Source: Tolypocladium sp. Sup5 PDA-1
Lineage: Eukaryota; Ascomycota; Sordariomycetes; Hypocreales; Ophiocordycipitaceae
Assembly (NCBI GenBank): GCA_000750105.3
Contig: JPHH03000011.1
Location: 434,001 to 498,000, forward strand
Direction of reading: 5' to 3'
Length of the DNA: 64,000 nucleotides
The position numbers and the translations under genes are program-made. Below, piece by piece: positions 22,706 through 32,433 of the stretch (position 1 is the first letter of the stretch; each line of letters starts with the position of its first letter). The notes beneath the pieces are model-generated. The model had not been told where the DNA came from. It did no database searches and worked only from the letters and a program-made list of their open reading frames with translations.

Positions 22706-25700
22706 ATGGCGGCAGCAGAATCTGCACGTTTGGCCGCACCCCACGATGATGACTCGACGGCGCTCGAACCCTCGCCGCCAGCAACAACGAGCCCGTCCTC
22801 GCCGCCGACTCGATCCGTCACCGGTCGCGTCGCGACGCCGTTAAGCCTCTTCCTCGACTCGTCGTCTACAGCCGCCAGCCGAGGCGGGAGCGGCAAAGCG
22901 CCGGCGAGTGGCTCGCTTGCAAGGGAGGACCCCTTCGCCACAGTGTCGCCTGCCGAGACGCCCGAACCCTCTGTCTCGCCTGGCCCTGCGCACGCCGATT
23001 CAGTTGTTGATTCGGTAGCAGTTGTTGACGGGGACGGCCGCCCACAGCGACGGGATCCTGATGTCGCGACGACGCGCATTTCTGGTGCCGTGGTCCAGGG
23101 CCCTAATAACGGGCGCGCCAGGGTCCATCAATACGAGCCCCCGACAGAGGTCAACGCTCGGAGCCCCATTGCGCAGATGACAAACACTACGGTACCCCCT
23201 GACAGTGATGGGGAGCCCGACTCTGCATTATCCCACGCCCGCCCTCTCCGCACCGCGAGCGTACGGGCAGACACCAAGTTTGCCCATCCCAAGCCCATCG
23301 CGCGGCCCGCTCCGATAAACCAACCCGTGTCCGATCTCAAGATTCGACCAGCGTCGTCCCTGGGCAACATTGCGCACCTCGAAGCCACTGCCGAGAGACT
23401 CTCCATGACCAGCTCCATCGACGATGCCATCCGCGATCTGCACGGAGAATTGAAGCGCAGCGACAGCAGGCGTTCCTCGATTCTCGCTGCCAACGTACGC
23501 GCACACTCGACCGATATTTGCAACAACAGCACCGGAAGCAACGGCGAGGCGGCGGCTGCTGTCGGTCAATTGAAGCGACACCTGTCTACTTCGTCATCCA
23601 TCGTTTCGACAAACATTGCCGCTCGCCACGGCGGCTACTCACCTGCTGCCTTCGTCATGTCCCCGAACCACTCTCTCACCACCGGCCGTCTTCGGTCTGG
23701 CTCCAAGAACTCGGCTGGACGACCCGACCTCGATCTCGATACCGTGCTGTCTCGTCATGGCCCCGGCAAGAGCTCCGTCAGGAGCGTCCGGTCGACCAAG
23801 TTGTCCCTGGCAGAGATCTCCGAGTCCGAACCCGTGGCGCTGAACCAGGAGGCCTTTGACAAAGCCGACACGGCGCCGCCGATCGAGGAACATATCGACG
23901 AAAGCACGCTGAAGCTGCCACGTCAGGACGACGAAGACGTACCGAGTACCGACGCGTTCCATCAGATGCTGGACGATGGCTTCGACGTGCATCCCCAGCA
24001 TCGGACTGCAGAGGAGCTTGACCTCCATGATGCCCAGCACGACAATGACGAGGAGCGACCCATGAGCTCTCACTCCAACAATACCTTCCAGCAGTGTCAG
24101 GATGCGTTTGTCGACTTTGACGGAGTGCACTGGGAACCCGAAGACGAAGAAGTCCTGTTTGTCCCACCAGAGCTGGAAACGGACATGCCGACGCCACGTG
24201 CAGCGCCGGCCGGTAGGATGAGGCCGCAGTCCTACATGGATCTGGAGACTGGCCAGCAAATGCTGTACTACCCAGCCAAGGTTCCCGCCATGCTGAATCT
24301 CCCCCCGAAGCTGTCGAGCAGGCCCAAGGCAACCCAAAGGAACCAGAGGCGGTCCCAGATTTTGAGCGCCATGTTGGATCCAACTGGGCAACCAGTCTCG
24401 CCCGGGGCAAAGAGAAACTCGGCGTTCACCGACATGAATAGGCACTCCGGAGCCCCCGATTTGGCGGAACAGGTCTGGCTGCCCGACCCCGTTGCCGGCC
24501 AACGGGACTCGTTCGCCGCGCTGTCGTCGTATGGCCCCATGTACGACTCGGAAGCCAAGCCAGACCATGCCGCGCAGGAACCGGCGGCTGCTCCCGAGGC
24601 CGAGCTGGTGGTTGCTTCGGACGGGCTACGGCGCCCTCAACGTCTATCCGCGATGGACCCCGAGAAGCGCAAGTCGAAAGCGTCGTTGTTGAACAACCTG
24701 CCTCCTCAACTCCGAGCAAGTGCATTCTTTGATCTCCCCTCCGCCACCGCAGAGGTCGAAATCAAGGATGGATCTGCCATGGCCACCCTCGACAGCATAC
24801 TCGATGCATCCGCGAACGCGCCCGTTAGTGCATTTACGGATCACGCGTTCGCAGGAACGTTGGGATCGGAGATATACGGAAAGGCGAAGAAGCACAAGGC
24901 TCGAAAGTCCACGGCGACCCTCAACCTGCTCTCTCCCGAGCCCAAGAAGAGATCGTCACTCATGTGGCTCAGAAAACGCAGCAGCAGCCACACCAGCGAG
25001 GAGCTGAAGCGGCCTCACAGCATGGCTGGCGCCCCTGTCCGGGACACTGGCGACGAGTCTGGAGACACAGAAGGCAGGAGGTTGCCCAGTGGTAACAGCG
25101 AGGACAACGTGATACGAGTCGGCCAGGACGAGCCGGAGCCTGAAGAGGAAGACTCGGAATCAGATGATGGCCCAGCCTACAACGGCCCACCAACCACACT
25201 CCTTGCCGAGCTTCAGCTCCGCAAGCAGGAGCAGCAGGAACGGACGAAGAATCGATTTCCAAATGGCATGCATGCCACGCTCTTGGAGTTGGACACTGTC
25301 GCAGAACAACAACGCAAGCACCGACAAAAGAAGCGCGTCAATCTTGCATGGGAAGACCCAGGCGCCCACTTGGACCAAAATGGGTCTGACGATGAAGATG
25401 TTCCGTTGGCCATCCTAGCCGCCATGCAGCAAGGAGCGAAGAACGTAGCGGACCTTCAACGACCCATGGGAATGCTGCAACGGCGGGATCTCGAGGACAA
25501 CGAGCCGCTCAGCCATCGCCGAGCACGCCTGCAAGGCCTAGAGCCTCCGCCACCCATGATTCTGCAAAATCGCCAGAGCGTCATGTCGTTCCCCGCTCTG
25601 AGAGCGGTGGACAATCGGTCTCCGCACTCTGGAATGGGCCCGACCCCGAGTCCTGGACCCGAAGAGAATGATGTTGACGGCGAGACACTGGGCGAGAGAC

Positions 25701-26581
25701 GGCGACGACTTGCCGCTCAGGATGGCAGCGACAGCGACCTTCCCACCGCCAGACCCGTCAGCAGGGCGTTCTCTGCGGAACTTCTCAGCCAGTTCGGCGA
25801 CCCCGATGATCAGAAAGAGAAGCCGGCCGGTCAGAAGGAGAATAAGGCGCCGGATGTTAAGGTGGAAGAAGAAACCCTGGGCCAGCGGCGTCGCCGGTTG
25901 CAAGCTGAGCGGGAGGCCCGAGAACGGGAAATGAGCTACGGCAACCTGATCGGTGATTCGATGCAGCAAAGGACCAGCCGACGACTGAGCATGGCTGATG
26001 TTCTGGCAAAGAAGGGGTATGACGCCGAGGCGCAGGAAGTCAGGCTGCGGGCCGAGGAGGAGCAGCGAACTGCCAGGGAACGGGAGGCCAAGATGGCAGC
26101 CGTGAGGAAGCAAATGCCCCAGAGCCTGGTCGTGCCAAACATCGAGCGTTCTGGAGGCTTCCGAGGTGGCATCTACAACGACGGCACTGCAGGCTACGGC
26201 CCTCAGGCTGCGAGGTCCACTGATGTCGTGAACACCCAAGGCGTTGTTCAAGCGCATTACGGCAGTCAAAACAGGTCGAGCGTCATGCTCAACAACAACT
26301 ATGGCGGACCTGTGCAGCAGCCAGTGTACGGCGCGATGAGCAACTTTGGCGGGATGAACAACATGGGAGCCTACAACGGCATGAACAACATGGGCCTCTA
26401 CAATGGCGGCTCCACGATGAGCATGTACGGCGCAGGCATGGTGTCTCCCGGGATGCAGATGCCGATGCAGATGCCGATGCAGATGCCGATGCAGATGCCG
26501 ATGCAGATGCAGATGCCTATGCCCATGGGCACAGGGCCTGTAGATCGCGTGGAACAGTGGCGACGTGGCGTGCGCCCTTAG
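22706..26581 (+). CDS. large disordered protein with RRxRL repeats and MQMP tail, 1291 residues
   Basis: Single exon. The family is not recognised. Most of the chain is Ser/Pro/Ala-rich and likely disordered. An acidic segment near residues 395-500 contains short aromatic patches. A related basic motif occurs three times in the C-terminal third: EPLSHRRARLQG (about 933), ETLGERRRRLAAQ (about 993) and ETLGQRRRRLQAERE (about 1057), the last leading into a charged helix that may form a coiled coil to about residue 1135. The end has Gly/Asn/Met/Tyr-rich sequence, a run of MQMP units and the short basic terminus DRVEQWRRGVRP. No signal peptide or membrane segment. This composition suits a scaffold or cell-polarity protein, but that is inference from composition only. 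A C/T-rich leader precedes the start. Confidence 0.8.
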   Translation: MAAAESARLAAPHDDDSTALEPSPPATTSPSSPPTRSVTGRVATPLSLFLDSSSTAASRGGSGKAPASGSLAREDPFATVSPAETPEPSVSPGPAHADSVVDSVAVVDGDGRPQRRDPDVATTRISGAVVQGPNNGRARVHQYEPPTEVNARSPIAQMTNTTVPPDSDGEPDSALSHARPLRTASVRADTKFAHPKPIARPAPINQPVSDLKIRPASSLGNIAHLEATAERLSMTSSIDDAIRDLHGELKRSDSRRSSILAANVRAHSTDICNNSTGSNGEAAAAVGQLKRHLSTSSSIVSTNIAARHGGYSPAAFVMSPNHSLTTGRLRSGSKNSAGRPDLDLDTVLSRHGPGKSSVRSVRSTKLSLAEISESEPVALNQEAFDKADTAPPIEEHIDESTLKLPRQDDEDVPSTDAFHQMLDDGFDVHPQHRTAEELDLHDAQHDNDEERPMSSHSNNTFQQCQDAFVDFDGVHWEPEDEEVLFVPPELETDMPTPRAAPAGRMRPQSYMDLETGQQMLYYPAKVPAMLNLPPKLSSRPKATQRNQRRSQILSAMLDPTGQPVSPGAKRNSAFTDMNRHSGAPDLAEQVWLPDPVAGQRDSFAALSSYGPMYDSEAKPDHAAQEPAAAPEAELVVASDGLRRPQRLSAMDPEKRKSKASLLNNLPPQLRASAFFDLPSATAEVEIKDGSAMATLDSILDASANAPVSAFTDHAFAGTLGSEIYGKAKKHKARKSTATLNLLSPEPKKRSSLMWLRKRSSSHTSEELKRPHSMAGAPVRDTGDESGDTEGRRLPSGNSEDNVIRVGQDEPEPEEEDSESDDGPAYNGPPTTLLAELQLRKQEQQERTKNRFPNGMHATLLELDTVAEQQRKHRQKKRVNLAWEDPGAHLDQNGSDDEDVPLAILAAMQQGAKNVADLQRPMGMLQRRDLEDNEPLSHRRARLQGLEPPPPMILQNRQSVMSFPALRAVDNRSPHSGMGPTPSPGPEENDVDGETLGERRRRLAAQDGSDSDLPTARPVSRAFSAELLSQFGDPDDQKEKPAGQKENKAPDVKVEEETLGQRRRRLQAEREAREREMSYGNLIGDSMQQRTSRRLSMADVLAKKGYDAEAQEVRLRAEEEQRTAREREAKMAAVRKQMPQSLVVPNIERSGGFRGGIYNDGTAGYGPQAARSTDVVNTQGVVQAHYGSQNRSSVMLNNNYGGPVQQPVYGAMSNFGGMNNMGAYNGMNNMGLYNGGSTMSMYGAGMVSPGMQMPMQMPMQMPMQMPMQMQMPMPMGTGPVDRVEQWRRGVRP
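26453..26526 (+). repeat. 12-bp coding tandem repeat (atgcagatgccg)
   Basis: Four perfect copies of atgcagatgccg occupy 26453-26500, then the array degenerates to 26526. It encodes the MQMP run near the C-terminus of the 1291-residue protein. The unit is a multiple of three, so changes in copy number would keep the frame. Confidence 0.9.
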
Positions 26582-28018
26582 AGCGCCCTTGTTTTTTGAC
26601 TCGTTATGCTCTCTCGTTGGCGGCATCGGCGTGGCATCATTGGCGAGCGCCTGTAACAGAAGCGTTGTATTACTCTATCGGCGGACAAGGAAACGGGCGG
26701 CATACACGAGGGATATCGCTGGGAAGCGTGCTCAATTTCATAGCCGAAGCATGGCACGGCGCTGGTGGGGGGACAATGCATTTACACAGCAGTATCTAAT
26801 AATATCTGGGGGGTAAGCCGGCGCGCTTTGTTAACATTTGGATAGGGAGACGGGAAACATAGATATCGGGCTGCTGCATTGCACAGAGTTGTATGAGTTA
26901 CAGAAGAGAACGCACTTGATTGCATCGTTGTGGTACTTTGTAGACTTGTGTAAGTTGCGTGACTGAACTTGAGCTTGAAGGCTAGAACTTGTCAGAGCGA
27001 CAGCCTGCAGAAGGATGTAAACCGTACACAGCAGCTACCCTTTCCTTTGGCATTGTGCTTGTTGTCTTATCCCCTTCACTACCTTGCGTCAATGATCCAA
27101 TACCGGGCCGGAATGTAATAGTTTATATAGCAGCCCCAACTCCCAGTCAGGTGCGAGCTGGCCTACCCTATACTGTACCATTTTACACCATAGCCGTATA
27201 TTTTGTGCCTCAAACAAGTCGTTGGGAAACTTGCAGTGCGCGTTGGGAGAAGGCGAATAAGAATTTGTGGGTGCAAAACTCGCGATGCGTCCTGAGGCTC
27301 ATGGCTGAGGCTTTGCAGTTCTCATGTTTCGACATCCGTGGTGGCAATGCTTATACGCCACAGAATGCATACGGAGTCTACCCTAGATCATGAAACCCAC
27401 TGCTTACAGGCGTTGCAATGGGACTCGAGGTTCGGTGCTTGAATGGATGAAGCCCAACCATGGCGAAGTTCGCCTCATTCTTCAATATGATTCGACCAGG
27501 CAGAAGGAACATACCAAGATCTAAGAGGAATGGGAAGGGTGACGTATAGGAAGAATTGACTACCTACTACAATAGATACCGTACCGTCTTCAGATAGCAA
27601 TTTAGTGAGACACGAAGCTACGAAAGCCCGTTTTGAATAGGAGGAAAACGAGGAACTCGATATCTGTGTACTGATGATGGGGGTCTCACGAAGTTGGAGA
27701 TAATGCGCGGCCTGACATACACCACATCACAAGAATAGAAGCTCATCGCCGCTCGGGAGTACTTTGTGTGTGACAGCGCCTTTCTGCCCAATAAAGGAGT
27801 GTTGATTACAGAGGCGCGGGTTAACTGATTATGAAAGAAAAAGATGGAGAACAAAATTGCCAATATAGGTACATAATAGAACTTCCTCAGTATACAGAGC
27901 GGCCGCTCCCTTGAAGTCAGTCGACTCACTCCGACTCGGCTAGGCAGAACTTGTCCAATGGCTGATACCCTTTGCTTGCCCCAAACAATCCTGCGGCCTT
28001 CCTTCCCCTTGTCATCCC
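26582..28018. other. intergenic region between convergent genes
   Basis: 1.4 kb without a convincing gene, holding the 3' UTRs of the gene at 22706 (plus) and the GEgh16-type gene (minus). It becomes AT-richer towards 27,400-27,900. A 134-codon frame at 26989 starts with TTG and has no recognisable feature. Confidence 0.5.
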
Positions 28019-29055
28019 TTACTCGGAATCGGCGTGGTTGAAGTCGAAGCGCTTCTTGAGGCGGTAGGCAATGGCTCGCTTGCGGGCAGCAGGGCTCTGG
28101 GTGAAGGCAGCGGCACCACCGAAGGGGCCGGCAGGAGCACTGTTGCGGACACGAACGATGCAAACGTTCTCGGCTCCGCCAACCTTGCCGTTGCAGGTCA
28201 TGCCCTCAGGCATCTGGACCTTGACGGGGAAGTCGGTGTTTGTGGCAATGGACAGGCCTGCGACGCCCAGTCCGGGCATGTTCTGGGTGACCTGGGCGCT
28301 CTGGAAGGCGTTTGCGTCAGAGCCACCAGAAGAAGGGTCGATGGCGGCAGTGAGAGGACCAGCGCCGTCCTGGTTGATCTAGGGGCGCGAGATGTCAGCG
28401 CTGGCTGCCAGGCAAGACCAGACAGTGGTGAGTTTACGTACCTGTCGGTAGACCACGGAAACCACGCCCTGGTCGTCGCTGGTAGGGAGGCCATGGGCAG
28501 CACCCTGACCAGCCATGTCGCCGACAATGGTCTCAACGGGATAGCTGGTCCTCTTGCCGCCAAGGCCGGCGACACCGATGACTGGGAGATTGCCTATGGC
28601 ACCGAAGAGGTTGCCCATCTGTCGCTTGTGCTCCTCGCGGCGCTGGGCAGCGCCGCCGAAGCCGCCGAGGTCGTCCTCGACACCCACGGAGCTGGCAGCA
28701 CCTTTGTTGGTAGGAGCCGAGCCCTTGCCCATGAAGGCTGAGATGACGGCCGCGGGGTTAATGGGACCATTGCCCTGGGTCTTGCCCAGGGGAGTGGCCT
28801 CGCCGGTGGAAATATCGAGGTCCCGGATGATGGCGGTGTCGGCCTGTGCGCCACAAGAGTTGGCGACGCAGTTGCGAGGAGTGCCATCGGCAACTTGGAT
28901 ATATGAGTTAGTGTTTAACTCGGAATAGGGGGCTGTTGCAGCATCATACCACTCAAGCCAGGCATGGAGACGCCGTTGGCTCCCTCGATGGATCTGATGA
29001 GGCCGTGTGCCGAGGCGCCGGCCACAAAGGCGGAGTAAAGGATTGCGTAGTGCAT
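28019..29055 (-). CDS. secreted GEgh16/Gas1-type (appressorium-associated) protein
   Basis: Three exons: 28950-29055, 28442-28893 and 28019-28378 (introns 56 and 63 nt), giving 305 residues. The N-terminus MHYAILYSAFVAGASA is a signal peptide ending before HGLIRSIEGANGV. Family blocks visible are ADGTPRNCVANSCGAQADTA, the long middle with YPVETIVGDMAGQGAAHGLP and VVSVVYRQINQDGAGPL, and the Cys-containing end MTCNGKVGGAENVCIVRVRN followed by AGPFGGAAAFTQ. The family includes Magnaporthe Gas1/Gas2 (MAS proteins) and Blumeria Egh16, expressed during host penetration. The terminal tail is basic (KKRFDFNHADSE). The exact molecular function of the family is not known to me. A role at the host or insect surface is inference. 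Confidence 0.88.
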
Positions 29056-31187
29056 GTTGAATGATATGAAAGAACGTAGTAGTCGTATATATTAACTTGG
29101 GGGTAAAAGCTACACGATCAGGTCGCCGGGACTGCGGACCGGTAGAGACGAACAAGAAACGAGAGACTAGATGACCTGTGGATGCCGACGAGAGAGACAG
29201 GCAATGCTGGAGGAGGGACGTGTCGCGAATATATACCCCGTCTGTAAGTCGCGATGGTACGTCTGTTGCGCCTCAGCTGAAGGCCTCGACAGCTTGTCCA
29301 CCCACAGTGTCATGGCGTCCCGAGGACTCGGAGGGAGCGGCACACGCCACAGACTGTCCAAGAGATGTACTGCAGTAGCAGTAGTAGGAGAACGGGAATA
29401 AAGCATCCATGCACCGGGGCCTGAAACAAAACGATGTGACCGCTAGGAGGGAGCTTAGAAGGGGACGTTTGCGGTAGGGCTGTGCTGGACGCTGGTGCAC
29501 GCGCCGGGAACTGGCCAGGGTGCCAGGTTCGCGAACAAGTGGATCTGGGCTGTAGAGGGCGATCGGGGGGTTGGGCCGCACATCCTGGTGGCATGGCAGG
29601 CGATAGAAGCAGACGAAACAAACGGAGGTGGCGTCATTGGCGAACGGGCTAGGAGTCGGTGATGGCAGGCGATTCATGCATGGCTAGGAGAGAGTCCATC
29701 TACGGCAGCAGCGGATCCGTCTACGGCAGCAGCGCGATGAATTGAATGCTAGTCGTCTCTATGCCGGCATCGACTCGTGCTTGAAGACAGCCATCCATCA
29801 GTGCCCGGGAAATCTGCATGTGGGAGCAGGGAAAAGGGGGACGTACTGTAACAGCGTGTAAGTGGCCCCCGGGCCGGAACCAAGCGGTTACCCCGATAGG
29901 GCCCCACGCCGAGGTCCGTGGGGGGACCGATGTAACTACGGTACGGCGTATGGACTAGGGCGGGCACGTCCATTTTTTCCGATTTTCTAGCGATTTAGTC
30001 AGGAACCAGTCCGGCCGAGGCTGGACCGGCCTGAAACAAGCCCCGGGCAATGAAGCTTAAAACAAATTCGGACGCGAACCTTAGCACATTGGGATACGAG
30101 ATGCAGGTAAGAACAAAACATGACAGGGGCGTTGCTGGTGCTGCTACGGACTACCGCTGCTGAAACGATCCCCGGGCAATGAATCTTTGCCCATGGGACC
30201 CGAACCTAAACGGGCACGTTGGACACGAGTGTCCATATGCAGACGAGAACTTGCATGATACGGGCGCTGCAGCTGCTGATGCCGCTGCTGAAACAAGCCT
30301 CGGGCAATGAAGCTTAAGCTCATCGGACGCGAACCTTAACACACACGAGTGTGCAGGCAAGAAGATACATGACGTTGCCGCTGCCGCTGCCGACGATGAC
30401 GCCGGCGGCGGTGGTGGCTTCAGGTTCCTCTGCGCGTCAAGGCACTCCTGCCTCGAGACCGTGTATTTGTGGCACGCCGGCCACGAGCGATTGCACCGCA
30501 GGCGTCGGTCGGCGGCCCGGCTTGCTGATGCTCGGCATACGCAGCACGTGCGTTGCCGAGATCTGAGACCCCGGGCCTGGTGATGTGACGATGTTACGCC
30601 CGGGTGCCCATGCATTCGTCGCCGAAGTATGTCGGCTGTAGTCCGTAGGTTTGTCGCTTTCTCGATGGAATATATTATACGGAAGAGCTTTGCTATAATA
30701 AACTTCTATTAAGTACATGAGAATTACAAGGATGGTTCCCATTCCGGCCCTTGGTTCGGGCAACTGTAGGTGTTATTTCCGTTTCAGGTTGCCTGGGATT
30801 GGGCCTTGTTCGCGTGTTACCCACCCCACTCGCCCGATAAGAAACCCGATCCACCATTGCTCCGTAGCTCCGCTACCATCGGCCGAGCCGCTCGAGCCTC
30901 TGTATCAGGTCGTCAAGAAATCGGCTGTCGAGCTGTAATACCTTATTTCCTGTTTGGTGCTTTGACCTGTTCGAGAACCACCACGTTGGTTCACATGCCT
31001 TGTCCTCGACTCACCTGCGCCGTAGTGCATGGCCGTGTTGTTGCAGTATTTAATAGATGACATCTGACCTCTTTCCTGACCACTTCTCTTCATCTCCAAC
31101 AACTACTACATTCTTTTCTCCGTTTTTCAATACTTTCTTTCGCATTCAATCATTTACAACCTGCGGTTGTCGAAACATTCGCTCGAG
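29056..31187. other. 2.1 kb intergenic region with tandem repeats
   Basis: Divergent region between the GEgh16-type gene (minus) and the small secreted-protein gene (plus). It holds a threefold imperfect tandem repeat (about 30,031-30,400, listed separately) and single TAGTCCGTA-type motifs at 30141 and 30636. The last 130 nt before 31188 contain a TATA-like 'tatttaatag' near 31047 and a C/T-rich leader. Confidence 0.5.
30031..30400. repeat. imperfect tandem repeat, unit about 128 bp, three copies
   Basis: The core ctgaaac..ccccgggcaatgaa recurs at 30031, 30160 and 30288, spaced 129 and 128 bp. In each copy it is followed by a block like cggacgcgaacctta, a gcagg(t/c)aagaa block and a catgacagggcgttgctg block. 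The third copy is incomplete. The spacing is not a constant multiple of three, so the repeat is probably not protein-coding. Confidence 0.75.
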
Positions 31188-31565
31188 ATGAAGACCTTTG
31201 GCATTATTCCTGCTCTCATTGCGGCCTCGGCCTGCCTTGTCCACGCCGCCCCCGCTGGCGAGACCAACTTCGGCGGCCTTCTCGGACCCATCAGCAACGC
31301 GGCCACCCTCGGCGGCGGTGCTGGCACCGGCATCGCCAACGCTGGCCAAGACGCTGTGGCCGAAGTCTTCAAACTCGCCGATGGCGTGCTCAACATCCCC
31401 GGCGATGCTATTGGCAAGGCCATCAGCGGCGACCCGATCGGTGCTGTCACGGGCCTGGGCTCGGATGCCGTTAAGCTCGTCGGTGGCTTGCCCGCCGACC
31501 TCATGAAGATCCCCGGAGATGTTGTCAAGGGCATGACCGGCGGCGCCTCCAAGGCGCCGGCTTAA
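31188..31565 (+). CDS. small secreted Gly/Ala-rich protein
   Basis: Single exon, 125 residues from ATG 31188. MKTFGIIPALIAASACLVHA is a clear signal peptide, cleaved before APAGE. The mature part is Gly/Ala/Asp/Val-rich with a loose repeat of amphipathic segments (NAGQDAVAEVFKLADGVLN, PGDAIGKAISGDPIG, GSDAVKLVGGLPADLMKIP, PGDVVKGMTGG) and no cysteines. This suggests a small extracellular or cell-wall protein that may bind surfaces. The family is not recognised. A short C/T-rich leader and a TATA-like element precede it. The absence of Cys argues against a classic Cys-rich effector or hydrophobin. Confidence 0.7.
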   Translation: MKTFGIIPALIAASACLVHAAPAGETNFGGLLGPISNAATLGGGAGTGIANAGQDAVAEVFKLADGVLNIPGDAIGKAISGDPIGAVTGLGSDAVKLVGGLPADLMKIPGDVVKGMTGGASKAPA

Positions 31566-32433
31566 AGGGTCCGATTGTTTCGATGTCGGCAGTGAGTTGA
31601 TTCTCTTGGTCTCAATATACGTTAAATATACTAATAAGCGGCCAGGTTCTTCGCGGGGCGAGAGAGCTGACCCGAGAAAGGTAGCTGGGGGAGGATACCG
31701 TTCAGATGTGGGACCATGGATTGGTATTGTTGTAATTGAAGACTTCTATGGGTATAATAGAGATGAAACATTTGGCCATCTATCATTGATCACAGAGCTG
31801 GGTACAACGTGATGTTCCGTGGCGGACCATAGGCACCGTACCCTGGCCCGGGTAACGGTGGTGCCCCATGCGCCTCCCCGCTGAAGATCTTTGTGTAGGT
31901 ACTCCGTATGTAGCCGTTGGTTGCGGGTGGCGCCGCACTCCCCCAACGGCTACTGGAGCATCTGCAGGCGATTGACTTTCGGGAAACATTGCGTACATAT
32001 TTGCCGTCTGGTCCGTTGCTTTTGGTACGAATAAAAGTAGAACTGATGTCGCACAAAGGTTCGCAACTTTTTCAGCCCAACGCCCTTCCCGGTCGTCGGC
32101 GAAGGCAGAATGTGGGGGAGCCGTTGACAGGACAGGGCCGATGGCACCATCCCATGTGGGCATTACGATAAGGCTAGCTTAACTTGTGGTCCCTTGATAA
32201 AAAAACGGTCGCCCGCGCTTGACGTTTTCCCTTCCTTGCTTCGTCGATACGGTAACATACTGCTTGTTGGCGTGAGAGCAAAAGAGGAGGCGTGTGCCTG
32301 AGTGTTTTTTGTTCTGGCGAGCGAGCGAGTACTCCTTGAGTCCTTGGGTTGTCGATTGAGTGACGGGAGCGAGTGGCTGGCGGTGTACCGCCCATCTCAG
32401 CGTCAGCAAACAAAATCAGCAATATCGACAACC
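31566..32433. other. intergenic region before the amino-acid permease
   Basis: 0.87 kb holding the 3' UTR of the small secreted-protein gene and the promoter and leader of the permease. One motif ggtactccgtatgtag at 31898-31913 belongs to the TACGGAGTA family. No gene seen. Confidence 0.5.

Noticed and set aside
25538..26626. Minus-strand frame of 362 codons with a His-rich repeat
   Set aside because: The His/Leu repeat is the complement of the MQMP-coding 12-bp repeat of the real plus-strand gene.
30151..30615. 154-codon minus-strand frame with Cys/Ala-rich repeats over the 128-bp array
   Set aside because: The repeat spacing (129 then 128 bp) breaks periodicity in protein, there is no signal peptide or start context, and the array reads better as non-coding.
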